64,000 nt of DNA from Maea johnstoni (taxonomy: Eukaryota; Annelida; Polychaeta; Spionida; Magelonidae): positions 28,754,104 to 28,818,103 of the forward strand of contig OZ012686.1 of the NCBI GenBank assembly GCA_963942565.1. Direction: 5' to 3'. The position numbers were made by a program, and so were the translations under genes. Positions 24,573 to 39,434 of this stretch are shown here, one piece after another. How positions within the stretch are numbered: position 1 is the stretch's first letter; each line of letters starts with the position of its first letter. The notes beneath the pieces are model-generated. The model saw nothing but the letters and a program-made list of their open reading frames with translations, did no database searches and was not told the origin of the DNA.

Positions 24573-24820
24573 TATAGTGCCGACGTTTAATTCGTGTATT
24601 AAATGTGTGGGCAGCCCGGGCATTATACACGACTGCACACCCGATTGCCAACCTAGTTTCATGGGCATGGTTGCAGGAACGACCCCACAACTGAACGAAA
24701 TGCTAATTCGCAAGCAACGTGGACTTGGCTTATTTTGACATGTTATCCATGGGTGTTTTCTTAACCAGGCACTGGTAGATTTCCGGTCGACTGGTGCAGG
24801 AACTTAATGCCTGTACTGTA
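24573..24820 (-). mobile_element. Family C MITE
   Basis: Starts TATAGTGCCGACGTTTAATT, ends TTAATGCCTGTACTGTA; all internal landmarks are present in reverse order. Confidence 0.92.
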
Positions 24821-24865
24821 GATAGTGAACCACGAGGCAGTGAATTTTAAAATACTTATAATTCA

Positions 24866-25620
24866 TTAATGTCTGTCTAAAGGATCGGAAATGGATGGGG
24901 GAGGATACCAGAGTGCCAAGATAACCAAAGGAACCGTCTCACACCGTTTGATGTTGTAATAATATATGAAACAGTTATAAATTATACGCCAGGTCGATGC
25001 GGAACCCCGGGCCAGCATTTTTTTCTCCATCCTGGTAGTTGGCATCTCAAGGTATGGCTCAGACAAAAATTCTCTTTTAAATACTAGTAGCTGATTAGTT
25101 CTTAGTGTATTATTATTTTCCCTGTTTAAGGTGGCATGAAAATTAGTTTTGCAGAGTTCCTGACCAATTTCTGAAAAATCAACTACCAAGTTAATATCAT
25201 TAAGCCTATGGAGACTGAGGATCTCATAATGTTTAGCCACCTTAAGGGGCCATGTGTTTTGACATTTCGTATACCGGTATGAGCCCATCTAAAATTCTAT
25301 CTTGGAAGTCGAACAGTAATCATTTGAGAGAGACTACATTTGCTCAGCCAATGTCGATGGAATAGTAAAACCCAGCTCATCTCACCCTGAACGCCTGCAG
25401 TCGTAGCTTACCGGCTTAGACCTGAACACACTCGGCAAACCCTATTTTGTACCACATTTATATAACTGAATTCCCTCAAACCCCATATTGCTGCACAATA
25501 GTCAATAATTGGCGCTACAAGAGACTCATACACCTTTGGAAACACTTTGCTAGGCATACCACCATTTGCATAAAATTTGGAAATTATTAGACCTAATGCC
25601 ACACTGGCCAAAGCAAATAT
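24866..25620 (-). pseudogene. LINE reverse transcriptase C-terminal fragment
   Basis: Minus strand, first piece 25408-25611: LGLIISKFYANGGMPSKVF, then PIIDYCAAIWGLREFSYINV and QNRVCRVCSGL, a reverse transcriptase thumb-type segment typical of aquatic-animal LINEs. Second piece 24866-25288: WPLKVAKHYEILSLHRLND, LRTNQLLVFKREFLSEPYLE and KKMLARG, matching the region that normally follows. The two are in different frames, so the copy is dead. The clade differs from the L2-like element at 19760. Confidence 0.78.
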
Positions 25621-26190
25621 AAGGCCTAGATACTTAAATGTGAGACCGTTTTAAGCTTTTGGTCACCACAATAAAATAGGAAATTTGGCCCCTGCTTGGA
25701 CGGGTTTCTGAAATGCATAATCTGAGTTTTTGTATCTCTCCTCTCTAAATAAGGCAATTAAAAAGTTCTTCTCTGCTCTGAGTGGCTACATACTGTTGCC
25801 ATTGTACATTTCCTGGAATGCTTTCTCTGCATTCCTTGTATCTAACAACCTGATGCTTATTCAGCAAATTAAATTAGATTAATAAAAAAGAAGTTGACGA
25901 TGCCCCGATTCTTTGATTCTGTTAAGCATGACAATAGCATGCGTCAGATAGATGATTTTTTATAATATATCAAGTCTGTATTACTGCTTTGAAAAATGAG
26001 CACAAGTGAAGGTAACTGTAGGGATTTATGAATGCATCTTCGCAGCACAATGAAACAATTAGATAACCAAATTATGATTTTAATTTGCTAACCTTTTCAG
26101 TGTTTATATCACAAAGCTTATAGGCAGACCCTCTCTATTCCTTAACTTGTTAGGTAGCGCTTGTTTAGTAGGATACAAGACTCCTTTCTC
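25621..26190. other. No gene recognised
   Basis: AT-rich; possible continuation of the LINE upstream of 25620 was not demonstrable. Confidence 0.5.
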
Positions 26191-26310
<120 letters not shown>

Positions 26311-27851
26311 GTGTGTGCTAAAATTAGGAACCATAGCAGCTGGTAAATTGGTTTCAAAATGAATGTTGAAATTATATTTCTAATTACTACCTGGGAACTT
26401 CCTTTTTCAATTATACACTGACATTATTTATGGCCTTGTCACGTATGGCACACTAGCTTCCAGAAGACATAACTATTCACAAAAGGAAATAAACCATCAA
26501 CTCTGAACGCAGTAAAAACAAGTCAGTACTAGTTCTCGCAAGTAAAGTAAGTTTTTCTTCAAGCTTTAATAGCATCAGCAAATTACCCATTAGGGGATGA
26601 GAGTACATGTACATTGTACGTGTTATTAAAAGCTGATTATCTTTCATTAAGCTGTCACTCTTGCTTTGTTATCACACTCTCAAGCTGAGAGAATAGAGAA
26701 TTCAAAGACATTGGTTAGAATTTTTCCACCAATTTGGTACCAACCAACCCTCAGGCTCATAAAGCTTTTACAAAAAAATGTTTCACAAAATGACTATCGT
26801 TCAATTAACATTATTAAAAATCATTAAAGTATGATTTTAGGACCAAAACTAGTTTACCAATCAGGTTAACCGGAGAGCTAGAATATTTCCGTAGATATTA
26901 TGCTTTAGGCCCAATAACAGCGCATCCTGCCAGGGTTGATGTAGATTTCAGAAGTGTCCCCCCACCCCAATATATGTAAAAGGGACCATAAATGGACACA
27001 AATAACAGGGATAGGGATAGTAAAGGCAACCTAAAACACTCATAACTCAGCTAAAGCAATCATAGGGATGTGTGATTGGTATTAAATGTTGGTTCGCAAA
27101 AGAGGTATCTTTTAAAACTTTAGACATGGAAGACTCTATCGTATGATGCGATAAAGCCATTCATTGTCGAAATGGCCAACAGATTAAGAATCTGGGATTT
27201 TTTCATTCATCTATAGTGCTCGTTTATAAACTTCTCAATTTTGATGAGGGTATTATTTCTATCCTGGAGCTACTTTATCTAAAGGAGTATCATTTGGGGG
27301 GAGTTGTTAGACATTTTAGAAAGTTCATTGAGTGTACTAAGTCCAATTTTGAGCTTAAGTGTACTCAGTGGGAATCCCATCATGTCTTTAGCACCCCAAA
27401 AGTACCAAAAATGGCACGAATGTAAAATATAGATAGTTTAAAAATCAAGGTCAAACCAACGTCAAAAGGCTAAATATAGTATTTAGTACTTTGAAGCAAA
27501 TATCTCGACGCTGTAGTTACATTTTAGCCACAAAAGCCATGATCCTTGTTCACCTGAAAGGAAAATGTTGCAATTATGAAGTGCAGGAACTGCGTTAGTT
27601 TACGACTACATTAACATTACCAAATGAAATAAGTTGCTTTTGAATGTATGTGGATGTCAATGATAGAGGAGTTATTTCTGAATGTTCGAAAATGCCAAGT
27701 TAAGTCAATTTTGATTTTCTTGGTTATAATTAGGTAATCTATACCAAACTTCATGCAGAAGGTTTGTTATCAAAATGCTTGTCAATGCTTGTCATATGTC
27801 ACTTTTTTGTTGGAACAATTCTTGGGTAGGGTGGCCTTATTACGTCAACCT
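26311..27851. other. No gene recognised
   Basis: AT-rich, unique-looking. The 69-codon frame at 27216-27425 lacks recognisable motifs. Confidence 0.5.
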
Positions 27852-28640
27852 GTTAAGCCTATGTCACACTGTCCCGATTATAAGCCACGATAGGCCACGA
27901 CTACAGCAACCACAGAGAATCGGGACGTATCGGTGGTTGCCGTAGTACTATCCGTCTGTGTACGTGGCTATGCGTGACTTGACGGGACGGTCCGGGAAAG
28001 TGCCACGAATGTTTTGAAATGTTCAAAACATTCGTGGCACTGCTACGGTTATATACCAACCGTAGCAGCGTCCGTAAGCATACGTGAATGATCGTAGCTA
28101 ACCGTAGCATATACGTAGAATTGTCGCAGTTGTTTATATCTACGGCAATACTACGCAAATGCTACGATCAGTTACGGTTGCACTGCGACTGCTTAACGTT
28201 AGTAGTACGCAGACCCGCGTGTTTACCAAGTTGGTACTACGTTCGTACCAAGGTTGTGTCAAGGTTTTACTACGTTTGCTCTACGCATATTAAAAGCCTA
28301 TGAACCTATAGTACAACTGAGTGGTCGTAGAACCAACTTGGAACAACCTTGGCCAACCGTAATGCCAACGTAGTAAATCGTACTACAATCCTGACAACCG
28401 TAGCGCTGGCGTAGCAAATACGGGAGATTTACAGGTTAATACCGTACCACAGACGTAGTACATTCGTTTAAATACGTTGTAAGAACGTACTGCTTAAGTG
28501 CTATTGCGTACAACGTCCGTACGCAAAAGTCAACTCGGGGTTGAACTACACGATTGTCCACGTATTTTAAAAGTTTCTGAATCGTGGCCAATCGTGACGT
28601 GCACTGGGGGAGATACGTGACAGTGTGACAGGGGCTTTAA
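27852..28640. mobile_element. TTAA-bounded, CGTAG-rich non-autonomous element
   Basis: 789 bp from TTAA (27852) to TTAA (28637). Imperfect inverted ends: TTAAGCCTATGTCACACTGT at left, TTAAAGCCCCTGTCACACTG on the other strand at right, then GCCACGAT-type blocks on both sides. The interior is dense in CGTAG/CTACG words (ACCGTAGC, TACGTAG, CTACGG) in both orientations, and holds a near-perfect hairpin (28000-28040). No transposase. TTAA suggests a piggyBac or Kolobok-type source; which one is undecided. Confidence 0.8.
28000..28040. repeat. 19-bp perfect stem, 3-base loop hairpin
   Basis: GTGCCACGAATGTTTTGAA (28000-28018), loop ATG, exact complement 28022-28040. It lies inside the TTAA-bounded element. 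Confidence 0.95.
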
Positions 28641-28697
28641 GGAATGCATACTCTTTCTTTCATATAGCTTTAGAATTGTTTTGGATTTTACGTCATT

Positions 28698-28780
28698 TCA
28701 GAAACTTAGGTCATATCACAAAGAGATAGAAAGCCGGAACCAGGAATAAATCCCCTTCACTCTGAGAATAGTTCAGAGAT
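28698..28780 (-). mobile_element. SINE fragment (family of 1416-1687)
   Basis: CTTAGGTCATATCACAAAGAG through AATAGTTCAGAG aligns with the tail half of the SINE in the copia fossil (CTTAGGTCATATCTCAACGA). The tRNA-like head is missing. Confidence 0.7.
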
Positions 28781-29767
28781 TTTTTTTCTATCTTTAACTG
28801 TACATGACAGATACAGATAGGCACGTAAAAAAGGCGTATGTGCTAAATTGAAAATGAAAGCTGACACACCATAAGCTATGACTCTGTTATGGCAACTTAG
28901 AACTTGGTGTGCTTATCATAAATCGAGATTTATGTTAAATGGGAGTGGGGGAGCATGCCCTTGTTGTGTAAATGGTGTACGGCAAGATGCCTGCGTTCAG
29001 TCGTCGGGTATCGTACTCGGCCTGATGACCTTGTGCGATACCAGACGGCTTCTCGCAGACATCTGGCTGTACATCATTTTCACAACAAGCAAGACTAATA
29101 GTATCAGACCGCTCGGATTTGAGGCTAGCCCTTTAAGACACATTTAAGTTTAATCAAAAGTGGACACAGACTCTCGATGACAATACGTCACGAGTACGTG
29201 ACAGGGCCATAGAGTGAGAGATGCAAAAGTTCTGTATTTCATAGTCTGCCTCGAAAATACGTACATGCATGTAGTCGATGACGTCAGTCGTTGTAATAAG
29301 GACACACATCTCCAAGAAATGCCTACAGACGAGTGGAGTGTTTTTCCGCCTAAATGTCAATTTCCCTCGTGAAAGTGGTTATGATTTCGTAATGAGTCTA
29401 TGTCTAACCTTTTCGTAAATTACACATAACAACCATCCGGAGTCTCTGCGTGCGTGAAGCGCTGCTATCCAGTGCCAATCCTCACGACCGGGGAGTCAAA
29501 CTAGAAATGCAACTGTGACAGGGTGTGATTTTAGCAGGAATAATGATAATAACGGTGTTATGAACATAGGCAATCAATGGCAACCACACTGCGAGTCATA
29601 GCAAAACATAAAATGTGGGCAGTGTTATTGTAGACGAACTTAAAAAACGTTCATCCTTTTTGATGTTGTCTTTTTTTCTATCATTTATTTTTTCATATCA
29701 TATACCCATGTTATACCGTACAGTCTAATTTCTCTATGTTAGTCATTTAGTTTTCCTATTCCCGTTT
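28781..29767. other. No gene recognised
   Basis: The plus-strand frame 28878-29147 (89 codons) has several Cys but no recognised motif; not called. Confidence 0.45.
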
Positions 29768-29769
29768 AC

Positions 29770-29840
<71 letters not shown>

Positions 29841-29849
29841 TTATTATTA

Positions 29850-29889
<40 letters not shown>

Positions 29890-29917
29890 AATTATTACTA
29901 TTATAATTATCATTATA

Positions 29918-29957
<40 letters not shown>
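29768..29957. repeat. (ATT)n microsatellite
   Basis: About 190 bp of (ATT)n with CATT, ACA and ATAATTATC interruptions near 29886-29915. Confidence 0.96.
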
Positions 29958-29958
<1 letters not shown>

Positions 29959-30183
29959 ATTTTCATTACTATTTCGAAGTATATGTTTTTTTACATGTAT
30001 TGCAACATTGTCAATAAAACATATATCTATCTAACGACCACAACATGCTCTTAGGACTGATTAAATATATATACCAAATCATTATTTACTTTTAAGGCGG
30101 AATGTCAAATCCATAATTTCATTCCACTATCCTGTTGCTGGATTGTGGATATTGGACAGGACGTCTTATTTCTTTAAACAGTT

Positions 30184-30745
30184 TTAAATCTTTCTGTAAG
30201 TAAGAGATTACACTTTGGATAAGATTGGCAATAATTAGATAAGTGTGACTTTTAGTAAGCAATTCGCTGTCTAAAGAGCTAGAGAATGGTAAAGATTGCA
30301 TTAAATCTTTCTGTAAGTAAGAGATTACACTTTGGTTAAGATTGATAATAATAAGATAAGTGTGACTTTTAGTAAGCAATTCGCTGTCTAAAGAGCTAGA
30401 GAATGGTAAAGATTGCATTAAAGTTTTCTGTAAGTAAGATATTACACTTTGGTTAAGATTTCCGTTATTAGATAAGTGTCCCTTTTAAGAGCTACAGTAC
30501 AGGCATTTACTTCCTGCACCAATCGACCGGACGTCTGCCATTACCTGGTTCGTACAAACATCCATTGATAACATGTCAAAAATTAAATCAAGCACATCGA
30601 TGACCCACGAAGCTTGCAGATAACAGTTATGTTCAGTTATGAGGTCATTTATTATAACTATGTGCGGTCGTGTATTATACCCAGGCTGCCCACATATTTA
30701 TTGCAGGAATTAAATGTCGGCACCGTAGAGAATGGCAAAGATTGC
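30184..30745. repeat. 117/118-bp tandem repeat, 3 units, the third split by a MITE
   Basis: Units start at 30184, 30301 and 30419 (TTAAATCTTTCTGTAAGTAA) and contain GTGACTTTTAGTAAGCAATT and AAGAGCTAGAGAATGG. The unit is 39 codons long, so the minus strand shows a repeated 39-residue peptide without a known domain. The third unit is interrupted at AGAGC-TA-GAGAATGG by the family C copy. Confidence 0.93.
30493..30727 (+). mobile_element. Family C MITE with visible empty site
   Basis: TA-CAGTACAGGCATTTACTTCC ... TGTCGGCACCG-TA. The two intact tandem units next to it read GAGC-TA-GAGAATGG, so the TA is the target that was duplicated. Confidence 0.95.
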
Positions 30746-30802
30746 ACCATTCTTACAAGAATTATGAAGGATAGGAAGAGACGAACATCACAGGGCAGTT
30801 CC

Positions 30803-31019
30803 TTAACACTTATGCTGCTGGTGGCTAATTTGGCCAATACAAAATAATGCCAAAAAACTGAAAATGACTGAAAACCTGTCATATGGGTACTCGTCTGAGA
30901 GTTCTCAGCAAGAGCTTGTATATGAATACCAACACGGCAAGGTTAAGATGGTTTTCAAAAAGTGTGCGTCCTTGTGCTTTGGACGAAAGTAGCCTCAGTA
31001 CTAGTAGTTGAAGGGTTAA
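30803..31019 (-). mobile_element. Family A MITE
   Basis: TTAA-CACTTATGCTGCTGGTGG at left, AGTAGTTGAAGGG-TTAA at right. Confidence 0.9.
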
Positions 31020-31429
31020 TCATCGCACATTTATTCACCAATTTCCCCATTTATCTAATGTCAAGTGCAACCCACTTATGCCGGTGGTGAAAAGTGTCTG
31101 ACAATTTATGGAGATATCTTCCATGACCAAAGTATGATTTGATAGCGATGTGTGGGAAAATATCAGCCACAATCCTATACCTTATGACTTATAGTCAAAA
31201 GGGTAATTGATGTAGACGTTATCAAAAGAAGCTCTTATCATACGAGTAAATAACCTATTTGTAGTCATCCCTATTTCATTGGGAATTTCGATTATCTTCA
31301 CCTTTTTGCCATATATAACCTAAGCCGTGACTAGTAAGTTATAAATGGCGGTGGAAATCGAAGTACTAAGCGAAAAACACAGTCCACATTTTCTCACATG
31401 CCCGGTCAGGATTCGTAGATGTTGTATAT
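31020..31429. other. No gene recognised
   Basis: Nothing supported. Confidence 0.5.
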
Positions 31430-31900
31430 TCAATTCAATTCAATACTTGGTAGTCCATATACATAGGTATACTATTGACTAGAAATTGTACAGGGAGGCT
31501 AGGCAGTGTTTACTTACACTACTATCTCTAATATACTTTTCTACTGTTTGAAGGACACTGTTAGCACTGTTATTGATTAGAGCTTTGAATTGGTAAATAT
31601 TCCTCCGGGTAAGTTCCCCGAAACTAGGGATTCTATTCAGAACAAGCATCTCCTTGGCACTACTATCTCTTTACAGGTGTAGAAGCCACCTGAAGGTATT
31701 GTTATAACACTGTAATAACAATATCTTTTAACAGACTCTGGGCGAGTTGTATGTGTTTTAGCAAAGATCCACCGCAGAGGGGCACACTAAAGTACAGTGC
31801 AATAATAAGCTCTATAGAGTGTGCCACTAGGCGTTCCTCCCAGTAGCCAGAAGCGAGGATTCCCGAGTTTACAAGAGAAAAACAAAGTGATGAACTAACT
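31430..31900 (-). pseudogene. Possible worn LINE 3' end
   Basis: A short (ATTCA)n run at 31429-31445 looks like the 3' tail of a LINE inserted on the minus strand. Upstream on that strand (31700-31890) lies a protein-like frame with SGILASGYWEERLVAHSIE and CGGSLLKHIQLAQSLLKD. I do not recognise a reverse transcriptase motif, so a host gene fragment or other element is possible. Confidence 0.3.
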
Positions 31901-32180
31901 CAGGAAGGGTTATTTCAGGTTTCCCACAAGACAAAGACAAACTCATCAATGATAATACGGGTCGACCTGCCCGTTATGAGATAACGTTATCTTGTTAGCG
32001 TAATTGGATTTCATAAAGCTCGTTTGTGTAATGCATTCCAAAAATATCATAACCACAAACAGGGCTCTTCTCGTCGCATAATGGGAAAATGTGAAGAACA
32101 ATGTCAGGTGTTGGCATAGAAAAGCCGGGCAGAACGGATTGATGTGTTTCATTCTTAGATTGTCAAAAATTGTCTGATGA
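31901..32180. other. No gene recognised
   Basis: Short stretch up to the next MITE. Confidence 0.5.
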
Positions 32181-32392
32181 TTAATCCTTCCAATGCTGAG
32201 GCTGCTTTCGTCCAAAGCACAATGACACAAAGATCTTTGAAAAACATTTTAACCACGTCAAGTTGGTATTCATTAGATGGCTTGCGCTGATCATTCTCAG
32301 ATGACTACAAATGTGCCAGGGTTTTAGTCATTTTTCAGTTTTTTTGCACCATTTTGTATTGACAGATTAGCCATCAGCAGCATGAGGGTTGA
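32181..32392 (+). mobile_element. Family A MITE
   Basis: TTAA-TCCTTCCAATGCTGAGGC at left; CATCAGCAGCATGAGGG-TTGA at right, so the right TTAA is mutated by one base. Confidence 0.88.
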
Positions 32393-32436
32393 GATTATCA
32401 ATTTCTTTAATTGAACAAAAACCTACGAGGACAAAG

Positions 32437-32659
32437 TACTGTAAATTCGGAAAATATTGCGTTAGTTTAATTTCTGCGTTGTTTTATTTGCGTTTAGCCA
32501 CGGACGCAAAATAAAAATTTGCAATGATAAGTGTTGCCACTTTAAGTGTATTACTGGCTCTCCATGTTGCGGCCAATTCGCAAAGTTAAAAAACGCAAAA
32601 ATCGATTTTCTGTAAATCCGCAAATTATACTGTACACAATCTTTTGTGAATCTACAGTA
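32437..32659 (-). mobile_element. Family B MITE
   Basis: Complete copy: TACTGTAAATTCGGAAAATA ... TTTTGTGAATCTACAGTA. 223 bp, only 45 bp from the preceding family A element. Confidence 0.93.
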
Positions 32660-33890
32660 TGTGAAAGACGGTCAGAATTCTCTTCTATGAGCCGATTTCT
32701 TGCCTTGTGCGAGGCCAAGTCTACACGTAGCACAGATGCCTGCCTTACAAATGGAAGTTTTTGAAGTTAGCCGGCACAGATTTCCCCAAACACGCACTTG
32801 TGCCAAAAATAAGCGGCCTCCTAGCTACCACACACAGGCCTGTAAAAGCACTACCTTTGAGTCTTGGCTCCCTACCCTGATTAAACCACAGCGGGGACTG
32901 CACCCAAGAGTCCGGTGTTAGAATGATCACCAAAGCAAAAATCATTACCTGGCCTGAGATTGGTGAAAAGTAGGTCCTATATCTAAGTTATTTACCTTCC
33001 CCTACAGTGGTCGGGGAAAAATAGATATATTTTCTGTCTCTACCACCCGCCGCAAACGGTCGTGTAAATAAAAAAAGTTTTTCATGTGCTCCTTCCATCT
33101 TAGGAAACCAACATGAGTTCATTGTGAACTTTATTATCCTCTGAGTGGCAGAATGCGGGGATTTTGAAGAGCCACGCAGACAGGAAGTAAATTGCATCTA
33201 GATCACATCGTTCGTCATCCACTTTTGAAAAAATATGTAGGTCAGTTTTTTTATGTACATGTAGGTCAAAAAGAGCACCGCCAGAAATGTCATCAAAAAT
33301 TCATCTGGTTACGTGTCCCTGAATTCTATCAACCTTTCCTTTTGATCGCGCTGATATTTGGATTATTGGTTTGAAGATCTTGGGATAGCAGAACGATTAT
33401 TAAATGCCAAGAAATAAACTCATCAATCACCGTGTTTACGTGCTTGATCATATCAAGGCAGATTTGGTGCCTCCAACTGTACCGACTTTTCATTTTGCAA
33501 AGTTCTCACTGAGATGAATAAAAACCAGGATCGACATTCGTGGTTTTTAGTAAAATCTTAGATGAAGAAAAGAATGAATATGTAGCGAGAGATCAATTAC
33601 TATACTAGTATGCGCTATAGTGAGGTGCTGGACTCATGCCAGGAGTCACTGACTGGCAGAAGCACGAGGTCACGTGGGAACAAGGACCAATCAGGGCTCT
33701 CGTATCGATTACATTACAGAGAAACCTGATCTCCACCATCAGCTGGGCACCAATTTTGGGCTAGTAGGGGACTATTAGTTGACACTGGTTGAGGCTAGCA
33801 TGTTCAGGTTGACCGGCTGGTTTCGAATCCACTTGTGTTTGGTCATCTAAGGTAAAATGAAAAATCAGCTCAAGGTACAAACCAACGCGA
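32660..33890. other. No gene recognised
   Basis: Unique-looking. GGTTTCGAATCC near 33828 resembles a B box but has no tRNA-like context. Confidence 0.45.
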
Positions 33891-34143
33891 TACCCCAGTC
33901 ATTTTTGCACCAGTCGATTGGACGTCTGCAAGTTCCTGGTCGTACAAACATCCATGGATAACATGTTAAAAAATAAGTCAAACATATCAATGACCCACGT
34001 AGCTAGCGAATAACAGTTATGTTCAGTTGTGAGGTCATTTATGCATTCAAGCTCAAGAAACTGGGTGGCAATCGTACGTGCAGTCGTGTATAATACCCAG
34101 GCTGCCCACGTACTTCGTGCAGGAATTAAATGTTGGCATTGTA
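33891..34143 (+). mobile_element. Family C MITE
   Basis: Left end damaged (CAGTCATTTTTGCACCAGTC), right end intact (GGAATTAAATGTTGGCATTG-TA). It has the uninterrupted CAAGCTCAAGAAACTGGGTG site that is filled in the copy at 9791. Confidence 0.9.
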
Positions 34144-35148
<1,005 letters not shown>

Positions 35149-35239
35149 AGCTGATATGCATGTTCAGTGGTCAAATATACATGTTCATTGGCCATAGTTT
35201 TCTTCGCAGCTACATTTATCCTATGTTTCCACCTTCCCC

Positions 35240-35733
35240 TGGTCACATATGACAAAGACCCCCGTGCAGCTAATTGATCGCATGCGTCCAAAGTGCCGTG
35301 AACAGGTCGCATGCGGCCAAACAGAGATCTTTCATTTGTGGTCACAAATGAATTGGCCGTGCGGCCAGTCGTGACAAGTTTTACAATCACGTTCCTATTA
35401 ATGCACTAATGCGGAGGATGCACGGCCACCTTGAAGAGGCCTTGAGGAGGCCTTCCTGTAGCCTCACGGTTAATTAAATTAACATTTATTCTTTTAAAGA
35501 GTGTCGTGAGGCACTCTCAAGGATCAGTGCGAGCGCGTCAGACGCTCAGTCAGTAAATGTCCGTAGGAAGGACGTGGACCGTAAACTGATTTGCGAACAT
35601 GTTTGCAAACCTCTCTACGGTCCACGACCACTGATTTTGGACCTCACGACCTCTACGGCCAACTCCTTGAGGCACCCGCAAGGCGATACTGCGATCCCCA
35701 CAGTTTTCGACCGCAAACAGACCGCACGGTTGT
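35240..35733. mobile_element. Left inverted arm of the 35.2-40.8 kb foldback
   Basis: Begins CCCTGGTCACATATGACAAA and contains GATCGCATGCGTCCAAAGTG, CACCTTGAAGAGGCCTTGAG, GGCACTCTCAAGGATCAGTG and TTTGCGAACATG palindromes; it ends at about GACCGCAAACAG. The same order occurs inverted at 39760-40140 plus 40605-40755. CpG-rich, with many GTACGG/CCGTAC-like words. It looks like one end of a DNA transposon with very long terminal repeats. Confidence 0.8.
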
Positions 35734-36059
35734 CAACGTTTCTGCAATGCATTAGATTGGAAAGTCCAAGCCTTTCTGGCAGAAATATGAGCGTTATAAT
35801 TAACACAAAAAGAGACCCAAAACTGCTCTGATGACAGCCAACGTTCATATATTTGTGAATTTATACATCTTTTAAGAACTATGGATAATCCATGTTCGTT
35901 TATTATCATATATCATATATTTTGTACATATATACAATATGTACCTGTTTTGTAATAATCGTTGATTTATATAATTCATGTTTTAATAACTGAGAGATGT
36001 GCTCCCTATTTTCTATTTTTGATAAACCTCATGTTTATATCACTATGTGTTTTCCGGTC

Positions 36060-37690
<1,631 letters not shown>

Positions 37691-38489
37691 GAGTCCAGTC
37701 ACGTGCTGTGCACGGGGGCCAGATAGTTCTATATAATCATGAGATGGGTTTGGTAGGGACAGCAGGGTGTGTGTAATCATGCTTGCTTACACACGTTGTG
37801 AATTCATACATTTGAAGGCTGGCATCGGTCTGGGTGTAACCGTGTTCTTTGATCAGATCCCTCAAAACCCATAACGTTCATACTACTGCAAGAGGAGTTT
37901 CCAATACCGAGTAGTATTGAATCTCTGCACACATGGGCAAGGGGGGGGGGGGGGGTAGTCAGGTACAGAGGGGGGCCACACCTGTGTTACGTATTTCGGG
38001 GAAAGCAGGGGGTCTTTTTTAAGACCTCCGCATGTCCGCGATTTGTAAAAGAAGGGTACTCTTTGGTACCCAGGTACGAAGTATGAGGGGCTAAAATCCC
38101 CTTACAATCCACAAAGTATCCGCGGCTCTGACGCCGAGTGACTCCCCAAGTGACTGGGCTTCCGAGTCTGCTGCCTCTACTGCTGCCGCTAAACATGCAG
38201 AGAATTATAACATCAAAAAGTTAAAATGCGTGTTCTCATTCATCCAATATCAGTGTTTTGATAAAAGAAGGGGTATTTTTTTACTGGCGTATTCCGAAAA
38301 TAAGGGTGTTTTTTTTGGCCTGAAATCAGTGCTTTAGGGGTATTTTAAAATGATGATAAAGAGCGTATCTACCCCCTAAATACCGAAGTGCCCCCCCCCC
38401 CCCCCCGGGATTCAACCCCTTCTCATGATCCTCTAATCATTCGCCACAAGAATTATGCAATGACTCCATGCAACTAAACAGCTTTGCCT
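37691..38489. other. Non-coding part of the duplicated block with G and C runs
   Basis: Holds a G run at 37931-37945 and a C run at 38391-38406. The minus-strand frame 37987-38196 is conserved at 61280-61489 only because the whole block is duplicated. No gene recognised. Confidence 0.6.
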
Positions 38490-38702
38490 TTAACCCTTCC
38501 CCTGGTAAGGCTACTTTCGTCCAAGTACAAGGGCGCAAATATTTTGGAAAACCCATCTAAACCCTGTCGTGTTCGTATGCATTTTATAACTCTTGCTGAG
38601 AAGTCTTAGATGAGTACCCATGTGCCAAAGTTTCAGTCATTTTTAACTGTTTTTGCATCATTTTGTATAGGCTATATAAGCCACCAGCAGCATACGGGTT
38701 AA
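38490..38702 (+). mobile_element. Family A MITE
   Basis: TTAA-CCCTTCCCCTGGTAAGGC ... CAGCATACGGG-TTAA. Its copy in the duplicated block is at 61797. Confidence 0.92.
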
Positions 38703-39188
38703 AAGGAAAATAAGTTTACTGAAAGAAAAATGAGCTTCCTCTAAAGGTAAACCAAAAACAGTTAAAGTGAATTGTTTTCATTTTGTGCCTAAAGAAAAAA
38801 TATATTTTCTGTAAAAAGAGACTATTTTCCATCAAAGCAAAAGGACACTCAGAATTTCCTTTGAAATAAAATCTAAAATTGTACATTTTATTAGAGGGAA
38901 ATGATTCTTCTTTAAATGGAAATTATTTTCCATTAAAATGAAAATGCCGTGTTGCATAGCAAATAACAATCAAACGTGCATTATTTGCTGATGGTAAGAG
39001 ATCATGTAGCAAAAACCATCATCTAATTGGTCATTCCTGTTCTATTACTCAGATGTTGCGTTCAGTGTAATTCCTTTCTTAGTGCAACATAACTGGCAAG
39101 ACTACAAATGCCTTAGTCCATTCCATCCTAGCATGCCTCCCAGGCCATATTTGAACGTCATCCCTTATGGAAAGATGATATTGAGGCA
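38703..39188. other. No gene recognised
   Basis: Purine-rich stretch with GGAAATTATTTTCCATT-like dyads; nothing else supported. Confidence 0.5.
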
Positions 39189-39409
39189 TACTGTAACTTC
39201 GGAAAAGATTGTGTTAGTTTAATTTTTGCATTATTTTTAGCGTTTAGCCTCGGACGCAAAATTAAAATTCGCAATGATTAGTGCTGGCACTTTAAGTGTA
39301 TAGCTTGCACTCCATGTTGTGGCCAATTCGCAAAGTTAAAAAACGCAAAAATCGATTTTCTGTAAATTCGCAAAATTTACTCTACGCAATCTTTTGTGAA
39401 TCTACACTA
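39189..39409 (-). mobile_element. Family B MITE
   Basis: TACTGTAACTTCGGAAAAGA ... TTTTGTGAATCTACACTA. Duplicate at 62499. Confidence 0.92.
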
Positions 39410-39434
39410 CTAGCAGGGTAGTTGGAAACTACCA

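Noticed and set aside
30119-30418. 99-codon minus-strand frame with an internal 39-residue repeat
   Set aside because: It exists because the 117-bp tandem unit is a multiple of three; no domain is recognised and the third unit holds a MITE.
33800-33860. GGTTTCGAATCC as the B box of another SINE
   Set aside because: No A box, central module or target duplication could be found around it.
37987-38196. 69-codon frame apparently conserved at 61280-61489
   Set aside because: The whole 4-kb block is duplicated, so conservation there is no evidence of coding.
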